NCBI GenBank assembly: GCA_022706765.1
Contig: JAKJBX010000003.1
Span: 74,291-138,290, forward strand
DNA: 64,000 nucleotides
DNA from: Bacillota bacterium
GTDB lineage: Bacteria; Bacillota; Clostridia; Monoglobales; Firm-18
Direction of reading: 5' to 3'
Of the stretch, positions 44,617 through 53,532 are shown piece by piece (positions within the stretch are counted from its first letter, which is position 1; each line of letters starts with the position of its first letter). The notes under the pieces were generated by a model. The model was given only the letters and a program-made list of their open reading frames with translations. It had not been told where the DNA came from and made no database searches. Position numbers and translations under genes: made by a program.

Positions 44617-46440
44617 ATGCTGACCGAAAAAATCAAAAATCTTCCGACCAATCCCGGCGTCTATTTGATGTATGATTCAGACGGCGTGATTATCTATGTC
44701 GGTAAGGCAAAAAACTTGAAAAACAGGGTCACGTCCTATTTTCGGGGCGGCTCGCACACGCCGAAGGTTTCTGCGATGGTTTCAAATATTGCAAACCTTG
44801 ACTATATCATCACTGATTCCGAGCTCGAAGCCCTGGTGCTGGAATGTAACCTGATCAAAAAGCACCGTCCAAAGTATAACATCCTGTTAAAAGATGACAA
44901 GGCGTATCCCTTTATCAAGGTGACGGTGAACGAGGAATATCCGAGGATCGTCCTTGCACGCAGGGTGGAAAACGACGGCGCAAGGTATTTCGGTCCGTAC
45001 CTGAGCAGCTTTGTGGTGCGGGAAACCATTGACCTCGCCAAAAAGGTGTTTGCCATCCGCTCCTGCAAAAGGAACCTGCCCCGTGACATCGGAAAGTCAC
45101 GACCCTGTCTGAATTTTCACATCGGTCAGTGCACGGCGCCGTGCGACAACCGCATATCACAGGCGGCGTACAGGGCACTGTTTGACCAGATCATCACATT
45201 TTTGGAGGGAGACCAAAGCGGAATTGTGAGCAGCCTGACCGAGCAAATGCGGCAGGCGTCGGATAATTTGGAATTCGAGCGCGCCGCAAGGCTGAGGGAC
45301 AAGCTGTCGGCAATAGACAGGCTGTCGCAAAAGCAAAAAATCGTGTCGACCACGCAGGGCAATCAGGACATCATCGCCTTGGCGCAGGACGGTAAGACGG
45401 TGTGCATACAGGTGTTCTTTGTGCGGGGCGGCAAGGTGTCCGGCAGGGAGACCCATATCGTGAAAAATGCCGACGAAGCCTCAATAACGCAGCTTTTGAC
45501 CGACTTTGTCAAGCAGTATTACGGCATGGCGACCTTTATCCCCAAAAACATCCTGCTGCAAGCCGAAATTGAGGACATGCCGCTGATCGAGCAGTGGCTG
45601 TCGGAAAAATGCCGCGGCAGTATTAAAATCACTGTACCACAGCGCGGCGAAAAAGCGGCTATTCTGAACATGGCGATGCGCAATGCAACGGAGGAGCTGG
45701 CGCTGCACCTGATCAAAAGCGACGTCCAAAAGCGCAAGAAAAGCAGCGTGCTCTTTGCGCTAAAGGACCTGCTTTCCCTGCCGGCGTTCCCGATGCGCAT
45801 CGAAGCCTATGACATCTCCAATACTTCCGGCAGCGACAGCGTCGGCGTGTGCGTGGTGTTTGAAAACGGATTGCCCAAAAAGAGCGGCTATAAAAAGTTC
45901 AACATCCGCACCGTAGAGGGCGCCGACGACTATGAGAGCATCAAAGAGGTCGTCTACCGCAGGATCTCCAACGGCGTGGAAGGTGAGCAAGGGTTTGCGG
46001 AGCTGCCTGACCTTTTACTGATCGACGGCGGAAAGGGTCAGGTGCAAAAGGCTTTGGAGGTTTTGACCTTTTTTGACCTTGATATCCCTGTCTACGGCAT
46101 GGTCAAGGACGACCGCCACCGCACCCGCGCTTTGGTGACCGCCGACGCTGAGCTGTCCGTCAAGATGCAGACCGCCGTTTTCAACCTTTTGACGACAATT
46201 CAGGACGAGGTTCACCGTTTTGCGATAGAAAGTCATAGGAAAAAACGCAAAAAAACCGCTATTGCGTCCGAGCTTGAAAGCATCGAGGGAGTCGGCGAAA
46301 AACGTCGGGTTTTATTATTAAAGCACTTTAAGACGGTCAAGGCAATCAAAAATGCTACTGCCGACGAGCTTGCCGCAGTGCGGGGAATCGACCGCAAAAC
46401 AGCGGAGCGGATACATCGCTATTTTGCCGGTTCGGTTTGA
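44617..46440 (+). CDS. uvrC: Excinuclease ABC subunit C
   Basis: ATG 44617 gives the usual MLTEKIKNLPTNPGVYLM start, with TTTAGGGTG upstream. The 607-residue protein has the N-terminal GIY-YIG nuclease (PGVYLMYD ... IIYVGKAKNLKNRV), a Cys-rich RSCKRNL/CLNFHIGQCTAPC segment, a UVR coiled coil, the RNase-H-like 5' nuclease domain (AYDISNTSGSDSVG) and terminal HhH motifs. With UvrAB it makes both incisions in nucleotide excision repair. uvrA and uvrB are not in the window. Confidence 0.95.
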   Translation: MLTEKIKNLPTNPGVYLMYDSDGVIIYVGKAKNLKNRVTSYFRGGSHTPKVSAMVSNIANLDYIITDSELEALVLECNLIKKHRPKYNILLKDDKAYPFIKVTVNEEYPRIVLARRVENDGARYFGPYLSSFVVRETIDLAKKVFAIRSCKRNLPRDIGKSRPCLNFHIGQCTAPCDNRISQAAYRALFDQIITFLEGDQSGIVSSLTEQMRQASDNLEFERAARLRDKLSAIDRLSQKQKIVSTTQGNQDIIALAQDGKTVCIQVFFVRGGKVSGRETHIVKNADEASITQLLTDFVKQYYGMATFIPKNILLQAEIEDMPLIEQWLSEKCRGSIKITVPQRGEKAAILNMAMRNATEELALHLIKSDVQKRKKSSVLFALKDLLSLPAFPMRIEAYDISNTSGSDSVGVCVVFENGLPKKSGYKKFNIRTVEGADDYESIKEVVYRRISNGVEGEQGFAELPDLLLIDGGKGQVQKALEVLTFFDLDIPVYGMVKDDRHRTRALVTADAELSVKMQTAVFNLLTTIQDEVHRFAIESHRKKRKKTAIASELESIEGVGEKRRVLLLKHFKTVKAIKNATADELAAVRGIDRKTAERIHRYFAGSV

Positions 46441-46458
46441 CACCGGCGGCATTGTGTG

Positions 46459-46486
46459 ATAAAATATCCACAAGCGGATATTTTAT
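46459..46486 (+). terminator. Stem-loop after uvrC
   Basis: Eleven-base arms ATAAAATATCC and GGATATTTTAT enclose a six-base loop. The A/T-rich ends allow termination in either direction. A second A/T-rich stem (TTTATCAT/ATGATAAA) follows before lysA. Confidence 0.55.
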
Positions 46487-46612
46487 GCTCCGCATGGAAT
46501 TTATTGCGCTGCCGAAGTTTTTCCCGCAAAGAACGCTCGGAAACGGCGATGCGCAATTTTATCATAATTTCAGAAAAAATGATGATAAAATATTTTCTTA
46601 GGGGTGAGACAT

Positions 46613-47911
46613 ATGTTTGTAATGGATTGTTTAGGCGTGAATGAAAAAAACAACCTGACCATCGGCGGCGTAGACGTTGCGGAGCTGGCACAGGAATATC
46701 AGACACCGCTGTATGTGATGGATGAGGATAAAATCCGTGAAAACTGCCGTTGCTATACTGGCGCAATGAAGCGTTATTATGACGGCAACGGTCTTGTGCT
46801 TTATGCAAGCAAAGCGTTTTCCTGCTTACATATCTGCCGCATTGCAGCGGAAGAGGGTTTAGGGCTTGACGTGGTCTCGGACGGAGAGCTTTACACCGCA
46901 ATCAAGGCGGGTTTTCCGATGGATAAGGTGTATTTCCACGGAAATAATAAGACGGAGGACGAGCTTACACTTGCGCTTGAAAACAACGTCGGGCGCATCG
47001 TGGTGGACAACAAATTTGAGCTTTCACTGCTCAGCGGCATCGCCGGCAGGCTGGGCAAGGAGGTTGCGGTATCCTTCCGCATTAAGCCCGGCATTGACGC
47101 ACATACGCACGACTTTATCATGACAGGTCAAATCGATTCGAAATTCGGCGTTGCGCTCGAAACGGGCGAAGCGGAGGAGATTATTGTTTATGCGTCGCAG
47201 CTGCCCAATATCAACGTGGTGGGCGTGCATTGCCACATCGGCTCGCAGATTTTCGACATCGACCCTTTTCTGCTGGCAGCCGACAAGATGACAAGCCTGA
47301 TCGCCGACTTAAAGGACAGGCACGGCATCGTCATTTCGGAGCTGAACCTCGGCGGCGGTTATGGCATCAAATACACAAGCAGCGACGATCCCGTACCCTA
47401 TGACGCATACATTAAAAGCGTAAGCGAAGTCGTCAAAAAGGTGTGCGCCGACAGGGGCGTTACCTTGCCGAAGATCTTGATGGAGCCGGGACGCTCCATC
47501 GTTGCGCCTGCCGGTATCACGGTTTATTCCGTCGGCGCCGTCAAGGAAATTCCGGACGTCCGCACCTATGTGTCGGTGGACGGCGGTATGGCGGACAATC
47601 CCCGGTATATTATGTATGAGTCAAAATACGACGCCCTGCCCGTGCACGACCCTGCGGCAAAGCGTGAAAAAATTGTCACAATTGCGGGCAAATGCTGTGA
47701 ATCCGGCGATATTTTGATCAAGGACATTGCTTTCCCGAAGATTGATGCGGGCGATTTGATTGCCGTTTTGGCAACCGGCGCATACAACTATTCGATGTCG
47801 AGCAACTATAACCGCATCCCCAAGCCGCCGGTCGTGATGATCAGCGGCGGCAAGTCCAAGCTTGTTGTCAAACGCGAGAGTTATGACGACTTGATTAAAA
47901 ACGATATTTAG
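46613..47911 (+). CDS. lysA: Diaminopimelate decarboxylase
   Basis: ATG 46613 follows GGGGTGAGAC. The 432-residue PLP enzyme makes L-lysine from meso-diaminopimelate. Visible are the PLP lysine in YASKAFSC, the HCHIGSQ-type segment (GVHCHIGSQI), the LNLGGGYGI phosphate loop, EPGRSIVA and the cross-subunit CCESGD motif. No lysine riboswitch was recognised in the short upstream region. It is followed within 11 bases by an M50 protease and the scp genes. Confidence 0.95.
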   Translation: MFVMDCLGVNEKNNLTIGGVDVAELAQEYQTPLYVMDEDKIRENCRCYTGAMKRYYDGNGLVLYASKAFSCLHICRIAAEEGLGLDVVSDGELYTAIKAGFPMDKVYFHGNNKTEDELTLALENNVGRIVVDNKFELSLLSGIAGRLGKEVAVSFRIKPGIDAHTHDFIMTGQIDSKFGVALETGEAEEIIVYASQLPNINVVGVHCHIGSQIFDIDPFLLAADKMTSLIADLKDRHGIVISELNLGGGYGIKYTSSDDPVPYDAYIKSVSEVVKKVCADRGVTLPKILMEPGRSIVAPAGITVYSVGAVKEIPDVRTYVSVDGGMADNPRYIMYESKYDALPVHDPAAKREKIVTIAGKCCESGDILIKDIAFPKIDAGDLIAVLATGAYNYSMSSNYNRIPKPPVVMISGGKSKLVVKRESYDDLIKNDI

Positions 47912-47922
47912 AAGGTGATTGC

Positions 47923-48588
47923 TTGATTTGGAACACATCATTGACACAGTGGCTGCTGTTGCTGCCCGTTTTGCTGCTTTCGCTGACAGTGCATGAGCTT
48001 TCGCACGGGCTTGCGGCGTATGTGCTCGGCGACAACACCGCAAAGCGCCAGGGAAGGCTTTCGCTCAATCCCATCAAGCACATTGACCCGATCGGCTTTT
48101 TGCTGCTGGTGGTTGCGGGTTTCGGCTGGGCAAAGCCGGTGCCGGTCGACCCGGGCTATTTCAAAAAGCCCAAGCAGGGCATGGCGATCACCGCTGTTGC
48201 GGGACCGCTGTCTAACCTGATACTGGCGTTTATCAGTACATTTATTATTCTTGCAACGGAGGGTTTTGCACCCATATATCAGTATATTGTTAAGCACGTG
48301 TATCCGGATTCAATCGTGACAAGCGTTTTATTACTTTTGATTATATATAATTGTGTTTTGGCTTTGTTTAACCTGATACCCGTGCCGCCGCTTGACGGCT
48401 CAAAGATTTTAGCGGCGTTTTTGCCGAACAGAATTTATTACAAGTATCTTTATTATGAGCGTTACGGCATGATATTGATGCTATTGCTTGTTACAACCGG
48501 TGTGTTTTCCGGTGCGCTATCCCGCGGTGTTCTTTATTTGATTATCACGATGGTGAAGTTCATCACGCTTATGGGAATCGGCGTATGA
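47923..48588 (+). CDS. Site-2-type intramembrane protease (M50 family)
   Basis: TTG 47923 follows AGAAGGTGATTGC. The 221-residue polytopic protein has the zinc motif HELSH in its first membrane helix and the second ligand region NLIPVPPLDGSKI. An early NPIKHIDPIG segment is also typical. This short YwhC/SpoIVFB-like form without PDZ or CBS domains is common before scpA in Clostridia. The substrate is unknown; a sporulation or stress sigma pathway is possible but not shown. Confidence 0.88.
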   Translation: MIWNTSLTQWLLLLPVLLLSLTVHELSHGLAAYVLGDNTAKRQGRLSLNPIKHIDPIGFLLLVVAGFGWAKPVPVDPGYFKKPKQGMAITAVAGPLSNLILAFISTFIILATEGFAPIYQYIVKHVYPDSIVTSVLLLLIIYNCVLALFNLIPVPPLDGSKILAAFLPNRIYYKYLYYERYGMILMLLLVTTGVFSGALSRGVLYLIITMVKFITLMGIGV

Positions 48589-49346
48589 AACAGATTTCGT
48601 TTAAGCTGGAAATCTTTGAGGGACCGCTTGACTTGCTGCTGCACCTTATCAGCAAGAACAAGGTGAGTCTTTACGGCATCCCCGTGAGCGAGATCACCGA
48701 GCAGTACATGGATTACCTTGCCGAAATGAAGCACTTTGACATCGAGGTATCCAGTGAGTTTTTGGTGCTTGCCGCGAACCTTTTATACATAAAGTCCAAA
48801 ATGCTGCTGCCCAAGTATGACGGTACGGAGGAAGACGATGACCCGAGGACGGAGCTGACCCAGCGGCTTGTCGAATATAAGCGCTTCAAAGAGGCGGCGC
48901 AGTACCTTTGCGAACGTGAGTTTGCGGGCAGCCATACCTTCTACAAGCTGCGTGATTACATCGAGCCGAGGCTGATCGACGAGAGCCTTGCGGATGTGAC
49001 CGCGCTGCACCTTTTGGACGCCATATCGGACATCGCCGACAGGGTCACATACCGCAAACCCGTATCCGCCAGGGCTTTTACCGGACTGGTCGGGCGTGAG
49101 GTCGTGTCGGTTTTCTCAAAGGTCAAGGCGGTGCTGCTGACCTTAAAGTCCTTAAAGCGTATGCGGTTTCTTGATGTTTTCAGGGGGGTCAAAACACGAT
49201 CCGAGGCGGTCGCGTCCTTTTTGGCGGTATTGGAGCTTGTGAAGATGAACCGTGTAAAGATCACGGACAACGGCGGCGATGTGGAAATCAAATATCAGAA
49301 TGTGAGGAAGAAAGAGGCGATAGGGTTTGGAAATCCAGCAGATTGA
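48585..49346 (+). CDS. scpA: Segregation and condensation protein A
   Basis: ATG 48585 overlaps the protease stop. The 253-residue kleisin starts with the signature FKLEIFEGPLDLLLHLI and has a C-terminal winged helix. ScpA bridges the heads of SMC and binds ScpB to compact and segregate the chromosome. It overlaps scpB by 20 bases. smc is not in the window. Confidence 0.94.
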   Translation: MKQISFKLEIFEGPLDLLLHLISKNKVSLYGIPVSEITEQYMDYLAEMKHFDIEVSSEFLVLAANLLYIKSKMLLPKYDGTEEDDDPRTELTQRLVEYKRFKEAAQYLCEREFAGSHTFYKLRDYIEPRLIDESLADVTALHLLDAISDIADRVTYRKPVSARAFTGLVGREVVSVFSKVKAVLLTLKSLKRMRFLDVFRGVKTRSEAVASFLAVLELVKMNRVKITDNGGDVEIKYQNVRKKEAIGFGNPAD

Positions 49347-49893
49347 GGCAATCATCGAAGCCGTTCTTTTCGCTTCCGGCGACGCTGTTTCGGTTGACAA
49401 GCTGTGCGAAATCACCGAGGTGGACAAAACCACCCTGCTGTCCGTCGTGGCGCATCTTTCCGACACCATGAATTATGAGCGCAGAGGTATAAAAATCATC
49501 AGGGTTGGGGACAAATATCAAATGGCAACACGCGGCGAATTTTCCGAATATGTCCAAAAAATCACTCCGCCCAAAAAGCGCAACCCCCTGTCGAAGGCGA
49601 CCCTTGAAGTGCTGGCGATCGTCGCCTATAAGCAGCCGGTCACCCGTACGACCATCGAAGCCATCAGGGGCGTGAATTCCGACAACTCCGTCACCAGGCT
49701 GTTGGAGCTTGGTCTGATCGAAGAAACCGGACGGCTCGATGCGCCCGGCAGACCGTCTCTTTTCGGTATAACTGACGAATTCCTGCGCAGCTTTGCCATT
49801 GGTTCGGTGTTGGAGCTGCCGCCTATCAATGAATTTGTCATTCAGGACCTGCCTGACATAGGGGCGGAGGGTGCGCAGCAAATCATAGAGTAG
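49327..49893 (+). CDS. scpB: Segregation and condensation protein B
   Basis: TTG 49327 lies within the scpA 3' end, with AAAGAGGCGATAGGG upstream. The 188-residue protein has tandem winged helices, including the PLSKATLEVLAIVAYKQPVTR segment conserved in ScpB and the TRLLELGLIEETGR strand. It acts as a dimer with ScpA and SMC. Confidence 0.94.
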   Translation: MEIQQIEAIIEAVLFASGDAVSVDKLCEITEVDKTTLLSVVAHLSDTMNYERRGIKIIRVGDKYQMATRGEFSEYVQKITPPKKRNPLSKATLEVLAIVAYKQPVTRTTIEAIRGVNSDNSVTRLLELGLIEETGRLDAPGRPSLFGITDEFLRSFAIGSVLELPPINEFVIQDLPDIGAEGAQQIIE

Positions 49894-49905
49894 GATTGTG
49901 AGAAT

Positions 49906-50502
49906 ATGCTGATTTTTTGCATGGCCTTAGCCGTTTTAGTTTTACTTACCCTCTTTTTGATTTTGAAAAAGTGGCGCGTTACCCTGCTGTACCGCGACAA
50001 TGCTTTTACTGTAAAGGTTGGATGCTTTACAGTTACCCCAAAGGGTGACGGGAAGAAGCAGGATAGCGATTATATCAAAATCCCCAAGCTTGGGTTTAAA
50101 GATTTCGGCGCAAGGGTGAAGATCGTCAGGGCGCTTTATATTGTCGAAAAGCCCGAAATCATTAAGCTGCTGCAAGAGGCGCAGCGCCTTGTGCAGGTCA
50201 GATCTTTCAGCATGTCGCTGACCTATGGTTTCGGCGACGCTGCGGTCACTGGCATTGCAAACGGCATTGTGTGGAACGTTATCAATTGTTTTGTAAATTT
50301 TGCGGGCAGGTACATTGATTTGGACGGCAAGACAAACATCGCCGTATCTCCGCAGTACACCCGGTCCTGCTTTGATGCGGATGTGTGCTTTGTGTTTGAT
50401 GTCAGGTTGTTTCAAATCATCGGCTTTACCGGACGGGCTAAGAAGCTCTTTAAACGTTTGAAATTAAAATATCATGAGGCGGTGAAGGTCAATGGCAAGT
50501 GA
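49906..50502 (+). CDS. DUF2953 (YtfI-like) membrane protein
   Basis: ATG 49906 follows AGGATTGTGAGAAT. The 198-residue protein has an N-terminal helix (about 3-19) and a beta-rich remainder with a GDAAVTGIANGIVW-type segment and an ISPQY-like AVSPQYTRSCFDADVCF stretch typical of DUF2953. In Bacillus the equivalent gene ytfI is next to ytfJ, as here. It overlaps the gerW start by 11 bases. The molecular function is unknown. Confidence 0.8.
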   Translation: MLIFCMALAVLVLLTLFLILKKWRVTLLYRDNAFTVKVGCFTVTPKGDGKKQDSDYIKIPKLGFKDFGARVKIVRALYIVEKPEIIKLLQEAQRLVQVRSFSMSLTYGFGDAAVTGIANGIVWNVINCFVNFAGRYIDLDGKTNIAVSPQYTRSCFDADVCFVFDVRLFQIIGFTGRAKKLFKRLKLKYHEAVKVNGK

Positions 50503-50857
50503 GCTTGAAAACATGTTTTCCTCCACGATGGAAGGACTACGCTCGATGATTGACGTGAACACAATCGTCGGCGCCCCGATTGAGACCCCTGACGGAACGG
50601 TGATCATCCCCGTTTCAAAGGTGGCTTTCGGCTTTGGCATGGGCGGGTGGGACCAAAACGCCACCATCGAAGCCAACCAGATCGCCGGCGGCAGCGGCGG
50701 CGGCGTGACCGTCACCCCGGTCGGTTTTCTGATCGTCAGCGGCGGCAATGTCAAAATGCTCGGTGTCGACGCATCCTCACCGTTCGAAAAAATTGTCGAA
50801 ACCGTGCCCGACCTGATCAAGAGCATCGGGGCGATGTTTGGTGACGCAAACAAATAG
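50492..50857 (+). CDS. gerW: Spore protein GerW (YtfJ family)
   Basis: ATG 50492 overlaps the DUF2953 gene, with GAGGCGGTGAAGGTC upstream. The 121-residue protein has the YtfJ signature: the VGAPIETPDGTVIIPVSKV start, a glycine-rich middle (GGSGGGVTVTPVGF) and the IVETVPDLI tail. YtfJ/GerW is a forespore protein required for normal germination in Bacillus. It supports the view that the host forms endospores. Confidence 0.92.
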   Translation: MASELENMFSSTMEGLRSMIDVNTIVGAPIETPDGTVIIPVSKVAFGFGMGGWDQNATIEANQIAGGSGGGVTVTPVGFLIVSGGNVKMLGVDASSPFEKIVETVPDLIKSIGAMFGDANK

Positions 50858-50877
50858 ACAAATAATATAAAAATCAA

Positions 50878-51061
50878 CCTCATATAATAGATAGTGTGGA
50901 CACGAAATATAAATACCCGCCTTTTGGCGGATTTTCCGCCATGCTGCGTTGCTCGTCAGTCCAATATCGACGGATATTCTCCTTCCTCATGCTTTGCCTG
51001 ACGAAAAATTCGCTCAAAACTCGAACATTTCATCTCGTGTCCACACTATCTAATCATGAGG
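50878..51061. repeat. R6 MITE-like element upstream of the carboxypeptidase gene
   Basis: The ends are inverted copies of about 30 bases, both containing TAGATAGTGTGGACACGA or its complement. The right end terminates at GAGG, which serves the ribosome site of the next gene. Inside is a CGCCTTTTGGCG hairpin. The reading frame of the next gene runs open through it by chance. Confidence 0.8.
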
Positions 51062-51069
51062 TGATTTTT

Positions 51070-52191
51070 TTGGCTTATTGGCATTTCCCAAAATATTTAT
51101 CGGTTTTTCTGCTTTGTCTTTTCCTTTGGAACGTCAAGGCATTTGCCTTATCGGCAAAAAGCGCCGTGCTCATCGACGCCCACAATGGCAGGGTGTTGAT
51201 GGCACAGGACGCTGATAGGAAGATGGGGATGGCGAGCACCACCAAGATCATGACCGCGCTTGTCGCCATCGAGAGCGGCAGGCTTGAGGATCTTGTGACC
51301 GTGAGCGCAAAAGCCGCCGCTACGGAAGGCTCATCCATGTACTTAAAGGGCGGCGAACAGTTGCCGATGAGCGCTTTGGTTTATGGTTTGATGCTGTCCT
51401 CGGGCAATGACGCAGGCGTTGCGATCGCCGAGCATATCAGCGGCGATGTCGACAGCTTTGCAGCGCTGATGAACCAAAAGGCTCAGCAGCTCGGGTTGTT
51501 CGACACCAACTTTACCAACCCGCACGGGCTGGATAATGAGCAGCACTATACCACCGCATATGATTTGGCGCAGCTCACAAGATATTGCCTGCAAAACCCC
51601 GAGTTTGCTAAAATTGTATCGACCCGCTCCATCACCGTCGGCAGCGGCGAAGGAGCGAGGACGCTTGTCAACCACAACAAAATGCTGTCGATGTACAAAG
51701 GGGCTGACGGGGTCAAGACAGGCTTTACCAAAAAATGCGGGCGGTGCCTTGTGTCGTCTGCGACCCGGGACTGCCTACAACTGATTGCCGTGACGCTTGA
51801 TGCCCCCGACGACTGGAATGACCATCAGCAGATGTTTGACTACGGTTTTTCGCAGTATAAGTGGCAGGCGCCAATCAAAGAGGGCAGCTACATGCGCACA
51901 GTCAGTCTGCTCGGCTCGGACGCCGACAAGGTGTCGCTGTATGCGGCGTCGGATGCTGAAATTGCATACAACAAAAACGACAGTGTGAAACTGGTCTATG
52001 ATATTCCGAATTTTGTGGAGGCGCCCGTCATAAAGGGTCAGACACTCGGCAGAGTGTCGGTCTATTTGTCGGATGAGCTGGTCAAAACCATCGAATTGGT
52101 GGCGGGGGATGACGCCGCAGAGACCAAGAAAAATCAGCTGATTAATAATTTCAAGTATTTGTTCACCGAATTGATTGGCTTAGGGGGATAA
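51070..52191 (+). CDS. D-alanyl-D-alanine carboxypeptidase (DacF/DacB-like)
   Basis: TTG 51070 is chosen because GAGGTG lies 7 bases upstream and it gives a clean signal peptide (YLSVFLLCLFLWNVKAFA). The longer frame beginning at 50896 would encode repeat DNA. The 373-residue S11 enzyme has the three active-site motifs SxxK (STTK), SGN and KTG (VKTGF). It trims D-Ala from peptidoglycan stem peptides outside the membrane. Proximity to gerW and scpB suggests, but does not prove, the spore-type DacF role. Confidence 0.92.
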   Translation: MAYWHFPKYLSVFLLCLFLWNVKAFALSAKSAVLIDAHNGRVLMAQDADRKMGMASTTKIMTALVAIESGRLEDLVTVSAKAAATEGSSMYLKGGEQLPMSALVYGLMLSSGNDAGVAIAEHISGDVDSFAALMNQKAQQLGLFDTNFTNPHGLDNEQHYTTAYDLAQLTRYCLQNPEFAKIVSTRSITVGSGEGARTLVNHNKMLSMYKGADGVKTGFTKKCGRCLVSSATRDCLQLIAVTLDAPDDWNDHQQMFDYGFSQYKWQAPIKEGSYMRTVSLLGSDADKVSLYAASDAEIAYNKNDSVKLVYDIPNFVEAPVIKGQTLGRVSVYLSDELVKTIELVAGDDAAETKKNQLINNFKYLFTELIGLGG

Positions 52192-52201
52192 TGAGGATCA
52201 T

Positions 52202-52927
52202 ATGGAAAGCGTTCGACTTCAAAAATATCTTGCCGACTGCGGGGTGGCTTCGCGCAGAAAGTGCGAGGAAATCATCCTGCAGCAAAGGGTGACCGTAGAC
52301 GGCGCCGCCGTCAGCGAGCTCGGCGTGAAGGTCAGCGGCGGCGAGCGGATTTGCGTCGACGGCAAGCCCGTCAAGGCGGCTACAAAAAAGCGGTATATCC
52401 TGCTCAACAAGCCGTCGGGTTATGTGACGACGGTCAGCGACGAGTACGGGCGTAAAACCGTGCTTGACCTTATTAAAAGTGAAATAAAAGAGCGTATCTA
52501 TCCCGTCGGACGTCTTGATTTTGAGAGCGAGGGGCTGCTCATGCTGACAAACGACGGAGAAGCGGCTTACGCCATGACCCATCCAAAGCATGACTTTGAC
52601 AAAACCTATATCGTGGCGCTTAATAAAGTGCCTTCTCCCGCAAATGTGGACAAGCTGCGCAGGGGTGTTGTGATTGACGACAAAAAGACATTGCCCGCCA
52701 AGGTGGAGTGGATGAAGGACAATGTCTTAAAAATCATCATCACTGAGGGCAGAAACCGCCAAATCCGCAAAATGGCGGAGGCGGTCGGATACGAGGTCGT
52801 GTCGCTCAGGCGCATTGCCATCGGCAATATTCAGTTGGGACATATCCCGTCCGGCCGGTGGCGGCATATGACGCCGGGTGAGATCCGGTACGTAAAGGGG
52901 GCGGCAGACGATGATCACCGTTCATAA
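52202..52927 (+). CDS. rluB: Pseudouridine synthase, RsuA/RluB family
   Basis: ATG 52202 follows GGGGGATAATGAGGATCAT. The 241-residue protein has an N-terminal S4 domain (VRLQKYLADCGVASRRKCEE) and the catalytic Asp in the GRLDFESEGLLMLTNDG motif. Such enzymes isomerise specific uridines in 16S or 23S rRNA. The position after scpAB and the size favour an RluB-like 23S enzyme. It overlaps the next gene by 17 bases. Confidence 0.9.
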   Translation: MESVRLQKYLADCGVASRRKCEEIILQQRVTVDGAAVSELGVKVSGGERICVDGKPVKAATKKRYILLNKPSGYVTTVSDEYGRKTVLDLIKSEIKERIYPVGRLDFESEGLLMLTNDGEAAYAMTHPKHDFDKTYIVALNKVPSPANVDKLRRGVVIDDKKTLPAKVEWMKDNVLKIIITEGRNRQIRKMAEAVGYEVVSLRRIAIGNIQLGHIPSGRWRHMTPGEIRYVKGAADDDHRS

Positions 52928-53225
52928 TATCAGCCCGATGGACGACTTTGTGTTTATGCAGATGAAGGACGGCGAGGAAATCCTGTGCGAGGCATCCGCC
53001 AAAATCTGCGGCGGCGAGTCGGAGCTTTTAGACATCAGGGATTACGGCAGCGGTCTTTCGTACGATATGGGCAAGGCAATCTTGAACGCTTTGGATTTAA
53101 AAGGCGTCAAGACTGTCGTCTGTACGAATGAAAAATTGCAAAAAACACTTATGCAATTGCGTTTTTCCGCTTTCAGTTGTGAATATTCACTAAGTCTTGC
53201 GGGATATTTTTCGCCTAATTGTTGA
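52911..53225 (+). CDS. Small protein of unknown function
   Basis: ATG 52911 overlaps the pseudouridine synthase gene, with GGGGGCGGCAGACG upstream. The 104-residue product shows no motif I recognise. It has two acidic N-terminal strands, a middle segment (YDMGKAILNALDLKGVKTVVC) that could be a beta-alpha-beta unit, and three cysteines in the C-terminal half. No membrane helix or signal peptide is visible. The overlap indicates coupled translation with the upstream gene, which supports it as real. Confidence 0.6.
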   Translation: MITVHNISPMDDFVFMQMKDGEEILCEASAKICGGESELLDIRDYGSGLSYDMGKAILNALDLKGVKTVVCTNEKLQKTLMQLRFSAFSCEYSLSLAGYFSPNC

Positions 53226-53254
53226 TTTTTACTACCTATTTTTCAAATTTGTAC

Positions 53255-53283
53255 TTGAAGATTTGCAAAAAATAGTGTAAAAT
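53255..53283 (+). promoter_or_regulatory. Sigma-A-type promoter of the decarboxylase operon
   Basis: TTGAAG at 53255-53260 and TAAAAT at 53278-53283 have 17-base spacing. The predicted leader of about 240 bases contains the R1 repeat at 53314-53380; otherwise 53381-53532 shows nothing recognisable. Confidence 0.6.
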
Positions 53284-53313
53284 AAAAGCATATAATGAAT
53301 TTTTTACCGATGA

Positions 53314-53380
53314 TTTTTATAGGATGGTAAATGCTTGTGTCCTATCCTGTAAAAACAGTGAATTCATTCTTTGGCAAAGG
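53314..53380. repeat. R1 palindromic repeat in the decarboxylase operon leader
   Basis: Arms TTTTTATAGGAT and ATCCTGTAAAAA (one G-T pair) are followed by the tail GAATTCATTCTTTGGCAAAGG (53360-53380). Similarity to the copy at 11504 continues into ATGGCG. Confidence 0.75.
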
Positions 53381-53532
53381 ATGGCGGAGAGCCCCCTAAA
53401 ATGCCGAGAGTGTTTTGTTTTGCGCTCCTTTTCAAGGCAGTGTCTGTTTTGAGGGATGCGGAAAATGCGTGTAAAAGATAGCCATATTTAAACTAACGCA
53501 GTGCTACTGTGGGACAAGATGAGGTGAAATGT

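Noticed and set aside
46441-46612. Lysine riboswitch before lysA
   Set aside because: The region is too short and holds only two A/T-rich stems without L-box conserved segments.
50896-51069. N-terminal extension of the D,D-carboxypeptidase
   Set aside because: It translates repeat DNA and would bury the signal peptide; TTG 51070 has the ribosome site.
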